Shown: piece by piece, positions 16,358 through 26,600 of the stretch
Layout of the letters: every line of letters starts with the position of its first letter
Numbering within the stretch: the first letter of the stretch is position 1
The notes under the pieces: model-generated
The model's database searches: none
What the model saw: only the letters and a program-made list of their open reading frames with translations
What the model was told of the DNA's origin: nothing
Made by a program: the position numbers and the translations under genes
Source of the DNA: Candidatus Saccharimonadota bacterium
GTDB lineage: Bacteria > Patescibacteriota > Saccharimonadia > Saccharimonadales > Saccharimonadaceae
Assembly (NCBI GenBank): GCA_017514805.1
Contig: JAFWIP010000004.1
Span: 1 to 64,000, forward strand
Length of the DNA: 64,000 bases
Direction: 5' to 3'

Positions 16358-18750
16358 TGGCCGGTTATTCTGCATTCAGTCACCGCGCAATAGAGGCACG
16401 AGCGGACAAAATAATCAATTCAGCGCCAGTGAAGGCCCTGTTAGTTCTAGCGATGCTTGCTCTGATTGGCTTCGGCGTCGCACTACTCGTCGTAACGCAT
16501 CAATCAATCGGCTGGATTCTAATAGGATGTAGCGCAATTCCGTTTGAGTTCCTAATCTGGGGAAAATACGAGCTAAAGGAAATCCCAGTTGGAAGTAGCA
16601 AAAGCATCAATGACCTACTCAGCAATGAATGTTTGGCGCGACTCGGCGCACACCCTACTCCACAATCAATTGCGAGCTGGATATATAAAACTCGCAGCGG
16701 CGCTTTCCTAGCGATGCGTTATGCGATTACCCCACGCATGCTCGAAGCAATTACGCGCGATATGCATAATAATCTCGACGACATTTTTAACCGCGCAATC
16801 GAGATTCGCGAGAAGACAAATTCCGAGGTCATTTCCGGTGGCGTATTGGCAATCGCAATTATCGAATGTCGCCCCGACCATGAGCAGATTCTAAAATCAA
16901 TGAAGCTAGAAATTACCGACCTCTACGATGGTATTGTCTGGTTTAATTATTTAAATGGTTTAGTAAAAGGTCTACGCCAGCGCCGACATACCGGCGGCTT
17001 TGCGCGCGACTTAATGTTTGGCTACACGCCGTTGCTACAAAACTATGCAACAAATATTTCTCGCGAACACGAATCAACGCGCGGAGGTAATGTTTCTGTT
17101 TCGCTCCATCACGAGCAAATTCAGCAAATGATTGACACTTTTTCAAAAGGCGGACGACAGAATATTGCGATTATTGGCCCAGATGGTTCAGGGCGCAGTA
17201 CGCTAGTAAACGAGTTCGCTTCAGAGATTTTGAATGCTGACAACAAGATTTCATCAGCAATCAAATTCCGTCAGATTTTCAAACTAGACGCGGGCGCGCT
17301 AATTAGTTCTGCGTCGGAGCGTGGCGAAATGGAGACAATCATGCGTCGCATTCTAAGTGAGGCTTACTACGCAAAGAATGTCATACTCTGGCTCGATAAT
17401 GCTCAGCTATTCTTCGAAGAGGCAACTGGCTCGATCGATATTTCAAACATTCTTCTACCGGTGCTCGAGAATGGCTCATTGCGCGTAATCTTGACGATGG
17501 ATCAACAAAGATATCTAGAAATCTCTGCGCGCAAATCTACACTCGCAAATGCTCTCAATAAAATTATCGTCGAGCCGGCTTCAGAAGCCGAGACAATCAA
17601 GGTCATGCAAGACCGCGTGCCGCTACTAGAGCATCAATATAATGTTACTTATACTTACTGGTCACTACGTGAGGCCTATCGCCTGTCCGAGCGCTATGTT
17701 CACGACTTAGTCATGCCTGGTCGTGCAATTAACCTACTAGAAGCCGCTGCATCGTTCCCTGATAACGGGTATATTACCGATGCATCTGTACAGCAGGCGA
17801 TCGAGAAGACTGTAGGCGTCAAGATGCAGTCAAGTACTGACGAAGAAGATAAAAATCGTTTATTAAATATGGAAGAATATATCCATCAACGCCTTATCGG
17901 GCAAGATATGGCTGTGCGCGCAGTCAGCGATGCCTTACGTCGCGCAGCAGCAGGCGTGCGCAACGAAAATCGCCCAATCGGTACTTTCCTATTCCTTGGT
18001 CCAACCGGCGTAGGTAAGACCGAGCTCGCAAAAGCAATTTCCGAAGTATACTTTGGCGGCGAAGGAACAATTGTTCGCATCGACTTAAACGAATTTGTTT
18101 CGGCTGACGACGTATCGCGTTTAATTGCCGACGGCGCAACCGATGAATTAAGTCTAACCGCGCAGGTCATGAAGCATCCATTCTCAGTAGTCCTCCTAGA
18201 CGAAATCGAAAAAGCGCATCCGCTCGTTCTTACTACCCTGCTCCAGCTCCTCGACGAAGGTATTCTCCGTGATGTCAAAAACCGTGAGGTAAGTTTCCGC
18301 GATACGATTGTCGTAGCAACGAGTAATGCTGGCGCAAATAATATCCGCGATTATATTGATCGAGGTCTAGATATGAACGCCGTCAAAGAGCAGCTAACAA
18401 ATGATTTAATTTCAGGCGGTGAGTTTAAGCCAGAATTCCTAAACCGTTTCGACGAAATCTGCGTATTCCAGCCGCTTAGCAAGGAAGCTCTACTTTCGAT
18501 TGTTGATTTGATTATCGCGAGCACAAACAAGACGCTCGAGCCGCGCAAAATTTCCGTTACACTCGAACCAGACGCAAAGACGTTACTAGTTGAGCGCGGT
18601 TATGATCCTAAGCTTGGTGCACGCCCAATGCGCCGCATCGTTTCAAAGACAGTTGAGAATATCGTGGCGCGTGCAGTATTGAGCGGCGAAGCCGGTTCTG
18701 GCGCAAGCATCACAATCACTGCTGATATGATTCTCGCGGCATTGCAATAA
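16357..18750 (+). CDS. Membrane-anchored ClpB/ClpC-like AAA+ ATPase
   Basis: 797 aa. Two membrane helices at about 25-47 and 51-69 precede an N-domain and two AAA+ modules. The first has GPDGSGRS (274-281), with Arg at 280 replacing the Walker A lysine, and LDNAQ (346-350) replacing the usual DE of Walker B, so it probably cannot hydrolyse ATP. The second is canonical: GPTGVGKT (548-555), LLDEIEKAHP (613-622), ATSNAG sensor (654-659), then the Clp C-terminal domain. Membrane unfoldase or quality-control work is inferred. Translationally coupled to the small membrane protein upstream. Confidence 0.9.
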   Translation: MAGYSAFSHRAIEARADKIINSAPVKALLVLAMLALIGFGVALLVVTHQSIGWILIGCSAIPFEFLIWGKYELKEIPVGSSKSINDLLSNECLARLGAHPTPQSIASWIYKTRSGAFLAMRYAITPRMLEAITRDMHNNLDDIFNRAIEIREKTNSEVISGGVLAIAIIECRPDHEQILKSMKLEITDLYDGIVWFNYLNGLVKGLRQRRHTGGFARDLMFGYTPLLQNYATNISREHESTRGGNVSVSLHHEQIQQMIDTFSKGGRQNIAIIGPDGSGRSTLVNEFASEILNADNKISSAIKFRQIFKLDAGALISSASERGEMETIMRRILSEAYYAKNVILWLDNAQLFFEEATGSIDISNILLPVLENGSLRVILTMDQQRYLEISARKSTLANALNKIIVEPASEAETIKVMQDRVPLLEHQYNVTYTYWSLREAYRLSERYVHDLVMPGRAINLLEAAASFPDNGYITDASVQQAIEKTVGVKMQSSTDEEDKNRLLNMEEYIHQRLIGQDMAVRAVSDALRRAAAGVRNENRPIGTFLFLGPTGVGKTELAKAISEVYFGGEGTIVRIDLNEFVSADDVSRLIADGATDELSLTAQVMKHPFSVVLLDEIEKAHPLVLTTLLQLLDEGILRDVKNREVSFRDTIVVATSNAGANNIRDYIDRGLDMNAVKEQLTNDLISGGEFKPEFLNRFDEICVFQPLSKEALLSIVDLIIASTNKTLEPRKISVTLEPDAKTLLVERGYDPKLGARPMRRIVSKTVENIVARAVLSGEAGSGASITITADMILAALQ

Positions 18751-20925
18751 TTAAACTGTATCTTGGCGAATTGTTTCGATGATATTTTGTTTGGAAACTT
18801 GGCGCACGGCATAGCGCATAATGAAAGTAATTAGTAGAGCAACAACCGCGATTGAAATGATGATTGGAATTAGCGGCAATTGGTACGAGAGCGAAATATT
18901 GGATTCGATTAGGAGATAGTGGATCCCATACGAAATCAAAATTCCAATAGGCAAGCCGATTAGCAATGCGCGAAGCGTATAAAGAATCGTCTCAAAACGA
19001 ATCATGCGATTAAATTCATCGTCCGTCATGCCAACGGATTTTAGCATCGCAAATTCTTTGGCGCGAAGCTGAATATTAGTCGTGATCGTATTAAATATAT
19101 TCGTGACGCCAATTAGTGCCACTACGACAATGAAGCCATACATAAATATCGCGGCAAGCGTGATGATATTATTCGTCTGGTCGCGGCTAGCTTTAAAATC
19201 GACGCCCATTAAGATATTTTCACCCTCTTTGGCTTCGCTGCTTCGTTCGAGGAGATAGGCGGTAATCCCTTTAGACTGATCGCCTGGATTTGCGAACATT
19301 TGCGAGTATCCGTCGGCAAATATTAACGATTTAATGTCGTAGTAATCATTAGAAATATAGAAAGTCGGGTTGTCGTTCTCGTAAGTACCCATTGGATTCT
19401 TATCAGTAATTGCCGAAATCTTCAATTTATACTCGATCGTATCGGCACTATTTTCGTCAGGGTACATTTTTATCGTGTAATCGTCGCCAGGCTTATACTC
19501 GTCGAGCACTTTTTTAAATGAGCGCGAGCCATTGCTGTGTGTCTCAGACAAGTAACTATTTAAAATTACCGCGTGTTCGAAATCGTCTTTCACGCCAGCG
19601 TTATGAGCGTATTTTTCAAAATAATCGCGAGAAAGAGTGACGACCGAAATTCTGCCCGCAGTACGAATGCTACGATGAATAACGTAATCGTTGAGATTGA
19701 ACTTCTTCACTATTTCATCATAGTCGGATTCATCTCCACCATTAACAATATAGTCGGCACCAAAATCTGGATAGAAATTTTCGATAATGCGTTGGCTATC
19801 AATTACGAAGCTCGACATACCAACGAACACAGCAACGCTAACGACAATCGAAACGACTGTGGTGCGATATTTTTGACGACTACGCTTGAGATTCTTGTCC
19901 GCAATTACGCCACCGATACCAAAATAACTCCGAATGAAGCGATTGGTTTTGATGCGTTTATTTTTTGCCTTAATATCTTGATTACTACGAATCGCCTCGA
20001 TTGGCGTAAGGCGTCCAGCACGAATTGCAGCGCTAGCGCTAGACAGCAGCACGATAATAAAGCCAAGTACTGCATCAGCAAGATAAACCCACCAAGGCAC
20101 AAATAGACTGAGTCCATTCTGAATAATGCCAAGTAACGTGTTCGTAACAAGAATTAAGACGACCGTCGCAATAAAACCAAGAGCAATACCTGCTGGAATC
20201 GAGAACACGCCAATAGTTAATGCCTCGAGGTAAACCGAGCGACGAATCTGACGCGGTGTAGCGCCGACCGAGCTAAGCATACCAAATTCCCGCGTGCGCT
20301 CCGTCGTCGAAATATTAAACGAATTGCGGATCGTGAATATACTCGCAATGACAATAATGCCCAAAATTAATGCGCCAAAGCAGGCAAAAATTGTCGTCGT
20401 ATTATAGTCAATGTCGCCATCAAATAGAAGCAGCTGATTATTAGTGCGGCGCGTATACGTATAGATTTCGGCGTCTTCTAGTGCATAGCCAATATCTTTG
20501 CCGCGGCGTTCATGCCTCTTCGGATTATCGTAGCGAACAAATACAACATATTGCTGGTCGGCCGTACGCATCGAATCATCTAACGAATAGATTGGTTCGT
20601 AGATTTTTGATGGGAGCGGCATTTCACTGCCAGCGAGATATAGATATTCTTCGCTAAAATTAAATTCTTTTGCATAAAAAACCGATTCAACGCCTGCAGC
20701 ATTTTCTACAATCGAAAGTTTGTCGCCGGGAATAAATTCAAACGATTCATGATAATCGCCATATTCAGTAATCGCGTAATCACGCATGGTCTGCCAAAAG
20801 CTAGTCGCAATTGAAATGACCGCAAAAATCAGAGCAACCGATAATGCAACGCCAATCATCGTCACTATACTACGTTTGCGATTCTTGCGTAGATTCGCGA
20901 TAGTCAGTCTGTTGAGGGCGCGCAT
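18751..20925 (-). CDS. MacB/FtsX-type ABC transporter permease
   Basis: 724 aa. One N-terminal helix (about 15-37), an extracytoplasmic loop, an FtsX domain with three helices (about 180-300), another helix and large outer domain, then a second FtsX domain (about 590-715). This is the duplicated layout seen in Gram-positive peptide exporters and lipoprotein-type systems. It starts immediately after the stop of the ATPase gene. Likely cargo: antimicrobial peptides or lipids; not determinable. Confidence 0.9.
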   Translation of the reverse strand: MRALNRLTIANLRKNRKRSIVTMIGVALSVALIFAVISIATSFWQTMRDYAITEYGDYHESFEFIPGDKLSIVENAAGVESVFYAKEFNFSEEYLYLAGSEMPLPSKIYEPIYSLDDSMRTADQQYVVFVRYDNPKRHERRGKDIGYALEDAEIYTYTRRTNNQLLLFDGDIDYNTTTIFACFGALILGIIVIASIFTIRNSFNISTTERTREFGMLSSVGATPRQIRRSVYLEALTIGVFSIPAGIALGFIATVVLILVTNTLLGIIQNGLSLFVPWWVYLADAVLGFIIVLLSSASAAIRAGRLTPIEAIRSNQDIKAKNKRIKTNRFIRSYFGIGGVIADKNLKRSRQKYRTTVVSIVVSVAVFVGMSSFVIDSQRIIENFYPDFGADYIVNGGDESDYDEIVKKFNLNDYVIHRSIRTAGRISVVTLSRDYFEKYAHNAGVKDDFEHAVILNSYLSETHSNGSRSFKKVLDEYKPGDDYTIKMYPDENSADTIEYKLKISAITDKNPMGTYENDNPTFYISNDYYDIKSLIFADGYSQMFANPGDQSKGITAYLLERSSEAKEGENILMGVDFKASRDQTNNIITLAAIFMYGFIVVVALIGVTNIFNTITTNIQLRAKEFAMLKSVGMTDDEFNRMIRFETILYTLRALLIGLPIGILISYGIHYLLIESNISLSYQLPLIPIIISIAVVALLITFIMRYAVRQVSKQNIIETIRQDTV

Positions 20926-21603
20926 TTATTTCCCTCTTTTGATTTTGCCATCTGCGACAGTAATAATACGGTCTGCCTGTTTTGCGATCTCGAGATCATG
21001 CGTAACAACGATGACGGTTTGTTTGAATTTGCGGTTGGCGAGCTTAAGAAGCTCGACGATTTCTTTACTGGATTTCGAATCGAGGTTGCCGGTTGGCTCG
21101 TCAGCAAGAATAAGCGCTGGCCTGCCATAGAGTGCGCGGCCAATTGCAACGCGCTGTTGCTGACCGCCAGAAAGCTGGTTCGGCAAATGCGTTTCTCGAT
21201 TCTTCAAGCCGAGTGCCTCGATCAGTTCATTGAGATACTTTTCGTCTACCGGTTTTTTATCCAAGTCTTGGCTGAGCGTGATATTTTCGCGGACATTAAG
21301 AACTGGGATTAGGTTATAGAACTGGTAAATAATACCGATGTTTTGACGGCGGAAAATTGCCAATTTATTATCGCTAAGTTTAGTGATGTCTGTGCCGGAA
21401 ATTTCAATTGTGCCGGAGTTTTTATCTGGGCGATCGACGCCGCCAATCATATGAAGGAGCGTGGATTTGCCTGAGCCGCTCGCGCCAATAATTGCAACAA
21501 ATTCGCCTTCTTTAACTTCGAGGCTAACATTATCTACGGCCTTTACGAGACTATCGCCCTTACCGTAGGTCTTGGTGAGTTTTTTTACAGAAAGAATATT
21601 CAT
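20926..21603 (-). CDS. MacB/LolD-type ABC transporter ATPase
   Basis: 225 aa. GASGSGKST (40-48, Walker A), LSGGQ (144-148, signature), LILADEPTGNLD (164-175, Walker B and D-loop), and VTHD (H-loop). The NLD form is typical for MacB/LolD ATPases. TATACT lies 8 bases before the ATG with no ribosome-binding site, so the leader is at most a couple of bases. Operon with the permease. Confidence 0.93.
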   Translation of the reverse strand: MNILSVKKLTKTYGKGDSLVKAVDNVSLEVKEGEFVAIIGASGSGKSTLLHMIGGVDRPDKNSGTIEISGTDITKLSDNKLAIFRRQNIGIIYQFYNLIPVLNVRENITLSQDLDKKPVDEKYLNELIEALGLKNRETHLPNQLSGGQQQRVAIGRALYGRPALILADEPTGNLDSKSSKEIVELLKLANRKFKQTVIVVTHDLEIAKQADRIITVADGKIKRGK

Positions 21604-21655
21604 ACTATTCTAGTATAACACCGGGTCAAAACCTCGGTGCTATAATTAATCTAAT

Positions 21656-21731
21656 GCACCCGTAGCTCAGTGGATAGAGCACTGGTTTCCGGTACCAGGT
21701 GTCGTGGGTTCAACTCCCGCCGGGTGTACCA
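21656..21731 (+). tRNA. tRNA-Arg (anticodon CCG)
   Basis: 76 bases with encoded CCA. Acceptor GCACCCG/CGGGTGT, anticodon stem CTGGT/ACCAG with loop TTCCGGT, T-loop GTTCAAC. TATAAT ends 11 bases upstream of the 5' end. Confidence 0.95.
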
Positions 21732-21753
21732 TTTTTTGCTATAATATCCTTAT

Positions 21754-21830
21754 GCACCCGTAGCTCAGCGGATTAGAGCACTAGTCTTCGGAACTAGGTG
21801 TCACAGGTTCGAATCCTGTCGGGTGTACCA
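21754..21830 (+). tRNA. tRNA-Arg (anticodon TCG)
   Basis: 77 bases with encoded CCA. Same acceptor sequence as the neighbour 22 bases upstream; anticodon stem CTAGT/ACTAG with loop CTTCGGA. TATAAT lies in the short spacer. Its 3' end is 13 bases before the murB start codon. Confidence 0.95.
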
Positions 21831-21843
21831 GGAAATAGATTAT

Positions 21844-22860
21844 ATGAAGATAGAAGAAAATATTCCAATAGCAAAGATTACGACGATGCGTCTGGGCGGC
21901 AACGCACGCTATGTCATTACGATCGAAAACGAAGAAGACGTGGCAGAGGCCTACAATTTTGCTGAAGAGAAAAAACTGCCTGTCTACGTACTTGGTTGCG
22001 GTAGCAATATCATTGGACGCGACGGCGGTTTTGATGGCGTGATTTTGATTAATAAAATCAAAGGCATGGGCGAACATACAAAGGAAGATGAAGGTGCGAT
22101 TCAGCTCTATGCATATAGCGGCGAACTCCTTGATGATTTCGTATGCTATTCGACCAAGCTTGGCTATTCCGGAATCGAGGCACTAAGTGCAGTTCCTGGC
22201 ACAGTTGGCGCAGCACCGGTCCAAAACGTCGGCGCGTACGGTCAAGACATTTCTCAAACGCTCGTTTCGGTCCGCGCTTACGACACTAAGAAAAAAGAAT
22301 TTGTCGAACTTGAAAAAGACGAATTAGACTTGAGCTATCGTCACAGTATTTTCAATAGCGGAAAAGAAATTGGGCGCTACTTCATTACGCGCATTATTGT
22401 AGAAGTAAAACGCGGTGAATTACAGCCACCATTCTATAACAGTCTACAGAAATACTTGGACGAACATGATATTCACGAATATTCACCAGAAACAATCCGC
22501 AAAGCTGTTCGTGCCGTACGCGAGGCAAAGTTGCCAGACCCAGAAGAAATTGCTAGTAGCGGTAGCTTTTTTAAGAACGTTTATCTAAAGACTGATAAAG
22601 AAATAAAGGCAGCTGAGGCGGCAGGTATTCCAGTTTGGGATGGTGGAAAGATTCCGTCTGGTTGGCTAATTGAAAATGCTGGACTAAAAGGCCAGGTGTT
22701 TCATGGCATGCGCGTTTCCGACAAAGCTTCCCTGGTACTTATTAACGAATCAGCAAGGAACTATGCGGATTTGGATGCAGCACGCAATGAAATTATCGAG
22801 CGCGTACGTGAGAAATTTGGCTACACCCTAGAGCAAGAGCCAATGGAGCTCGGCAAATGA
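21844..22860 (+). CDS. murB: UDP-N-acetylenolpyruvoylglucosamine reductase
   Basis: 338 aa. Reduces UDP-GlcNAc-enolpyruvate to UDP-MurNAc with FAD and NADPH in the cytoplasm. GCGSNIIGRDGG is the FAD phosphate loop, AVPGTVGAAPVQNVGAYG is the hallmark MurB segment, and SSGSFFKNV carries the catalytic serine. The frame stays open into the tRNA, but the ATG at 21844 is the first start outside it. An AGGA lies 10 bases before. There is no separate promoter in the 13-base gap, so murB appears to be transcribed through tRNA-Arg; RNase cleavage would leave it a ~13-base leader. Overlaps folD by four bases. Confidence 0.95.
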   Translation: MKIEENIPIAKITTMRLGGNARYVITIENEEDVAEAYNFAEEKKLPVYVLGCGSNIIGRDGGFDGVILINKIKGMGEHTKEDEGAIQLYAYSGELLDDFVCYSTKLGYSGIEALSAVPGTVGAAPVQNVGAYGQDISQTLVSVRAYDTKKKEFVELEKDELDLSYRHSIFNSGKEIGRYFITRIIVEVKRGELQPPFYNSLQKYLDEHDIHEYSPETIRKAVRAVREAKLPDPEEIASSGSFFKNVYLKTDKEIKAAEAAGIPVWDGGKIPSGWLIENAGLKGQVFHGMRVSDKASLVLINESARNYADLDAARNEIIERVREKFGYTLEQEPMELGK

Positions 22861-23636
22861 GAGAGTTGAATGGGCGCGAACTCGCCGGTTTTATTAAAGA
22901 ACGCCAGGCACACCAAGTACGACATCTACGCGCAATCAAAAAATTTCCGAAGCTTGTGATTCTTTACGATAACAATAGTCCGGTGATCGCAAAATATATG
23001 TCGCTTAAAGAACGCTACGGCGAAGACATTAAAGTCGACGTCGAAGTACGCAGGCTCGAGGCTGCGACGGCCGCAGAAGCAGTAAAGGCTGCCGCTGAAG
23101 ATGATTCGGTTTCCGGAATTATCGTACAACTACCGCTCGCCGAATGCGACATGGCAATTCTTGATTTAATTCCAAACAAGAAAGATGTCGATGGCTTGCG
23201 CGGAGAGCGCGATACGGCAACCGCAATGGCGATCCATTGGTTGCTCACTGGCTATGGCATAGAGCTGCCTTCACTAAAACTCGCCGTCGTTGGACGCGGC
23301 AAACTCGTCGGTGCTCCACTGCTCAAAATGTGGCAGGAAAGCAATTATGATGTCGAGATGTTTCATCGCGGCGATGATTTAATGCGACTACGCGATTTTG
23401 ATGTAATCGTGACTGCGACCGGTGTACCAGGATTGATTACTTCCGAAATGCTCAAACAAGGCGCAGTCGTTGTCGATGCTGGCACCGCAAGCGAAAAAGG
23501 CGTAATTGTTGGCGATGTTGCCGAAGACGTACGTAAAAATCGCGACGATCTCACCATCACGCCAAAAATTGGTGGCGTTGGCCCACTAACCGTCGCAATG
23601 CTATTCGAAAATGTAATTCGCGCTGCGGGCGAATAG
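22857..23636 (+). CDS. folD: Methylenetetrahydrofolate dehydrogenase/cyclohydrolase
   Basis: 259 aa, slightly short (E. coli 288). Interconverts methylene-, methenyl- and formyl-tetrahydrofolate. YMSLK keeps the Tyr-x3-Lys catalytic pair, VQLPL and KDVDG line the folate site, GRGKLVGAP is a variant of the usual GRSxxVGxP nucleotide loop, and GGVGPLTVAML closes the protein. Start overlaps murB (ATGA), so the cell-wall and folate genes are translated together. A bidirectional terminator follows. Confidence 0.93.
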   Translation: MRELNGRELAGFIKERQAHQVRHLRAIKKFPKLVILYDNNSPVIAKYMSLKERYGEDIKVDVEVRRLEAATAAEAVKAAAEDDSVSGIIVQLPLAECDMAILDLIPNKKDVDGLRGERDTATAMAIHWLLTGYGIELPSLKLAVVGRGKLVGAPLLKMWQESNYDVEMFHRGDDLMRLRDFDVIVTATGVPGLITSEMLKQGAVVVDAGTASEKGVIVGDVAEDVRKNRDDLTITPKIGGVGPLTVAMLFENVIRAAGE

Positions 23637-23650
23637 ATTCTAAAGCGCAA

Positions 23651-23680
23651 TAAAAAGACTGCCACTTGGCAGTCTTTTTA
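23651..23680. terminator. Bidirectional terminator between folD and the VirB6-like gene
   Basis: TAAAAAGACTGCC/GGCAGTCTTTTTA with a four-base loop, T-runs on both strands, between convergent genes. Confidence 0.9.
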
Positions 23681-23691
23681 TTGAAGAGAGA

Positions 23692-26600
23692 TTAGCCGTT
23701 TTGCTCTTTTGGCTTATCGTCAGATACTAACTTATATCCACCTTTAGGCACATTCTTCTTCGCATCTGGATTGTGGCCAACCTTCAATGTTTCAACTACG
23801 CCCGCATTACCGAGGCCGCTAGCGGCACTATCTTGCGCATTGTGACCAGTTGTTGCCGCAGTAGATCCAGGAGCCGTATTCGCTACAGAAACACCTCTAT
23901 CATTAAGCTCTTTCTGAATAATTTCGCGCTTCTTAAAGTCAGTAGCGAGATTAGGGTCCTGAAGCGCCGCTTGAAGCTGTTGAGTAGAAATGATTGAATT
24001 TCCATCTGCGTCTCTCCTCTTGACTGCTTCTTCCATTGCAGTCGAAGACTGAGAATAGAGATCCTTATTATCAGAAAGGCTTCCAATAGTACCGTTAAGC
24101 GTCTTGGATCCAGCCCCGCTAGCCCATTCGTCGTACGATTGCATTTCTCCGCCTTTGCCCATTTCCTCAAGATAGCTTGCCGCTGCTCTATCTTTATCAT
24201 TAACAGCAGCACGAACAGCGCCATCCTTCGCTAGTTCAGCAATAGCGGCAGCACTAAAGCCCTTTTTGCCTCTTGCTGCTTCGGCAAGAGCCTTCTTACC
24301 TTCGGCGGTGGAGGCAAGTTTTCTTTGATTAGCCAAGAACTTCTTTTTGTTTTCAGCGTCCTCTAAGCCATTATCTTTAGATAATTCTGCCATGTTCGCA
24401 ATCATTGCAGTGATGCTACCGTGGTTCGTGCTTTCATCGAACTCAGCAGACTTCATGTATGTATCGACAGCTGAGTTCTCGGCCTCTTTGCTATAGTTTC
24501 TAATCATTGACTCGGTGTTACCCTGTTCTTGCTGATTCTTAATATAGGCAGCACGTGCGCGCGCAATACGATTTGCTCTTGGACCGGTCGTAGGCAGCGC
24601 TTTTTCCTGACCCTTCTTAGAACCGAATTTATAGGTCTTTGGATTGCCGTGCCAATCTAGCTTAGCAGCGCGGCGAAGCTTAGTCTGCTCTTGGCGGCGA
24701 CGGAGATCCTGAGCACCGTTGCTCTCGCGGTATTTCTTCTGACCCCAGCCTTTAATTCCGCGCCCAACACCCATGATACCGTCCGAAAGCATACCCATCG
24801 AAGATCTGAGCACCTTTGGAATGTAATAGATTGGTACAATACTAATGACTGCCGCAGATAGCGCCATGACAAATGGGGTACTGCCAGCATTTGCACTAAT
24901 AATGATGCGTGCAACGAGTTGACCGCCATAAACAAGCATACTACAAATCGGGAATAGAAGTACAACACCCTGGAAGGACTTGAACCATTTATCATAATAC
25001 TTCTTCGTATTCGGAAGCATATATGCCACAAAAGCGACAGGCGATAATGCTACCAATATAACTGCCATACCTTTACGTACACTCAAAAGAACGAAGACCG
25101 TAAGAATCGCAACGACAATAGCAATAAGGCCAAGGAAGATTGGAATAAGGACTCCCCAACTCATAGATAATACGACGCCCGTGCAAATTGCACCAACAAG
25201 TAGTACGGTAATGCCGCCTGCAACAACTGGACTATGCGATGTGCCAGTTTCCGCAATCGTGACGCTTGCAACATCTGAGCCGATACCCTCAAAGATGCCC
25301 TTAATGCCGTAGCCGACAATGTTCGATACGTCGATTACTAACTGACAAATGATATATGACAGGTTAATTAGGATTGCGCCAGCAATAAGCTTTGGCAAGA
25401 TCTTCTTGATGCCGTAGTTATCGATACCGAGACCGGTAAGCTGCGAAAAGATAACAAATAGAAATAGTATTGTAAAGGCGATGTTCGCGATACCCTGGAA
25501 ACTCTGCCATGCCAAATATGTTCCACTGCCATCACCCGATTGGAACAACTCGGCGTCAAGTACGAAGAATGTAGGAACCAATACTTCATAGGCACTCTGA
25601 ACAAAGTTCTGAGACGCGTCAATGATTGGACAAAGAATCCAGCCAATAGAGCCAGCGCCGGAATAGCAGTCGGGCTCAACCGCCTCGGTATCGTCATCAT
25701 CTTCTGACGTAACGCCATCATTGTTTGCAGCAGTGTCAGTGACGGCTTTCAGCTCGTCATTCGTAACCCCATTCAGCTTCTTCGCCGTTGAAGCATTTAG
25801 CTCGTCAACAATTGCGGATATTGTTACCTGACCTTGCTCCGCAACAATACTAGCGTCACCGACAGCAACATAATAATCATCAATTTTTGTTAAGAAGTGG
25901 CCTTTATAGTTCTTTGTACTCTTAGCAATAATAGAATATAACTTCGAGCTATTTCTCCAGTCCATTGTCTCGATTGCGCAGGTCTTAACTTCAGTAGTCG
26001 AAACAAACCAGCGCACCGTGCCCATATCGTCTTCAGTCGAATCGCAATTTACGCGGATGCCGGCAACATCAGCAACATAGTGTTGATACATGTAGATCTT
26101 CTCAGATTCAGTAACAATCTGGTCGCCGAATGAGGCATTAGCGAGCGATTTTAGCGCCGTTACGCCAGGATTATGCTTTGCATAATCGATCTCGAATTTA
26201 ATACTGCGTGAAGTATCCGCACTAGACGAATCCGCATCTTCGACTATCTTTAAGTCACTAACACAGAAATAGTAGTCGCCAACATATGGGCTTTTGCCGT
26301 AGCTCTCGATTAGCTCTTTATGAAAACTCGCCGGAAAACGCTGGCATCTAATGCCGGTTGAAGATATTTCGGAATTATTAACCGCGTTTATGCTTTTTTG
26401 AAGCTCGTCCATGAAAGTGTCGACGTTTTGATACATCGGCGCCGTACCGAAGTTTCCTGAATATAGACCACTCGAGTCGCCATGTGCTTTATTGTAATAA
26501 ACGCCACAGTTAGTGCCGTCTGGCGAGTACAGAGATATTATGTCGTTACCTAAATCGCCACTTTCAACACCGCATGATTCGACATTTTTCTCTGGCTTAC

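Noticed and set aside
21823-21843. Start of murB inside the tRNA-Arg 3' end
   Set aside because: The frame is open there, but the bases belong to the tRNA acceptor and CCA; ATG 21844 is the first usable start.
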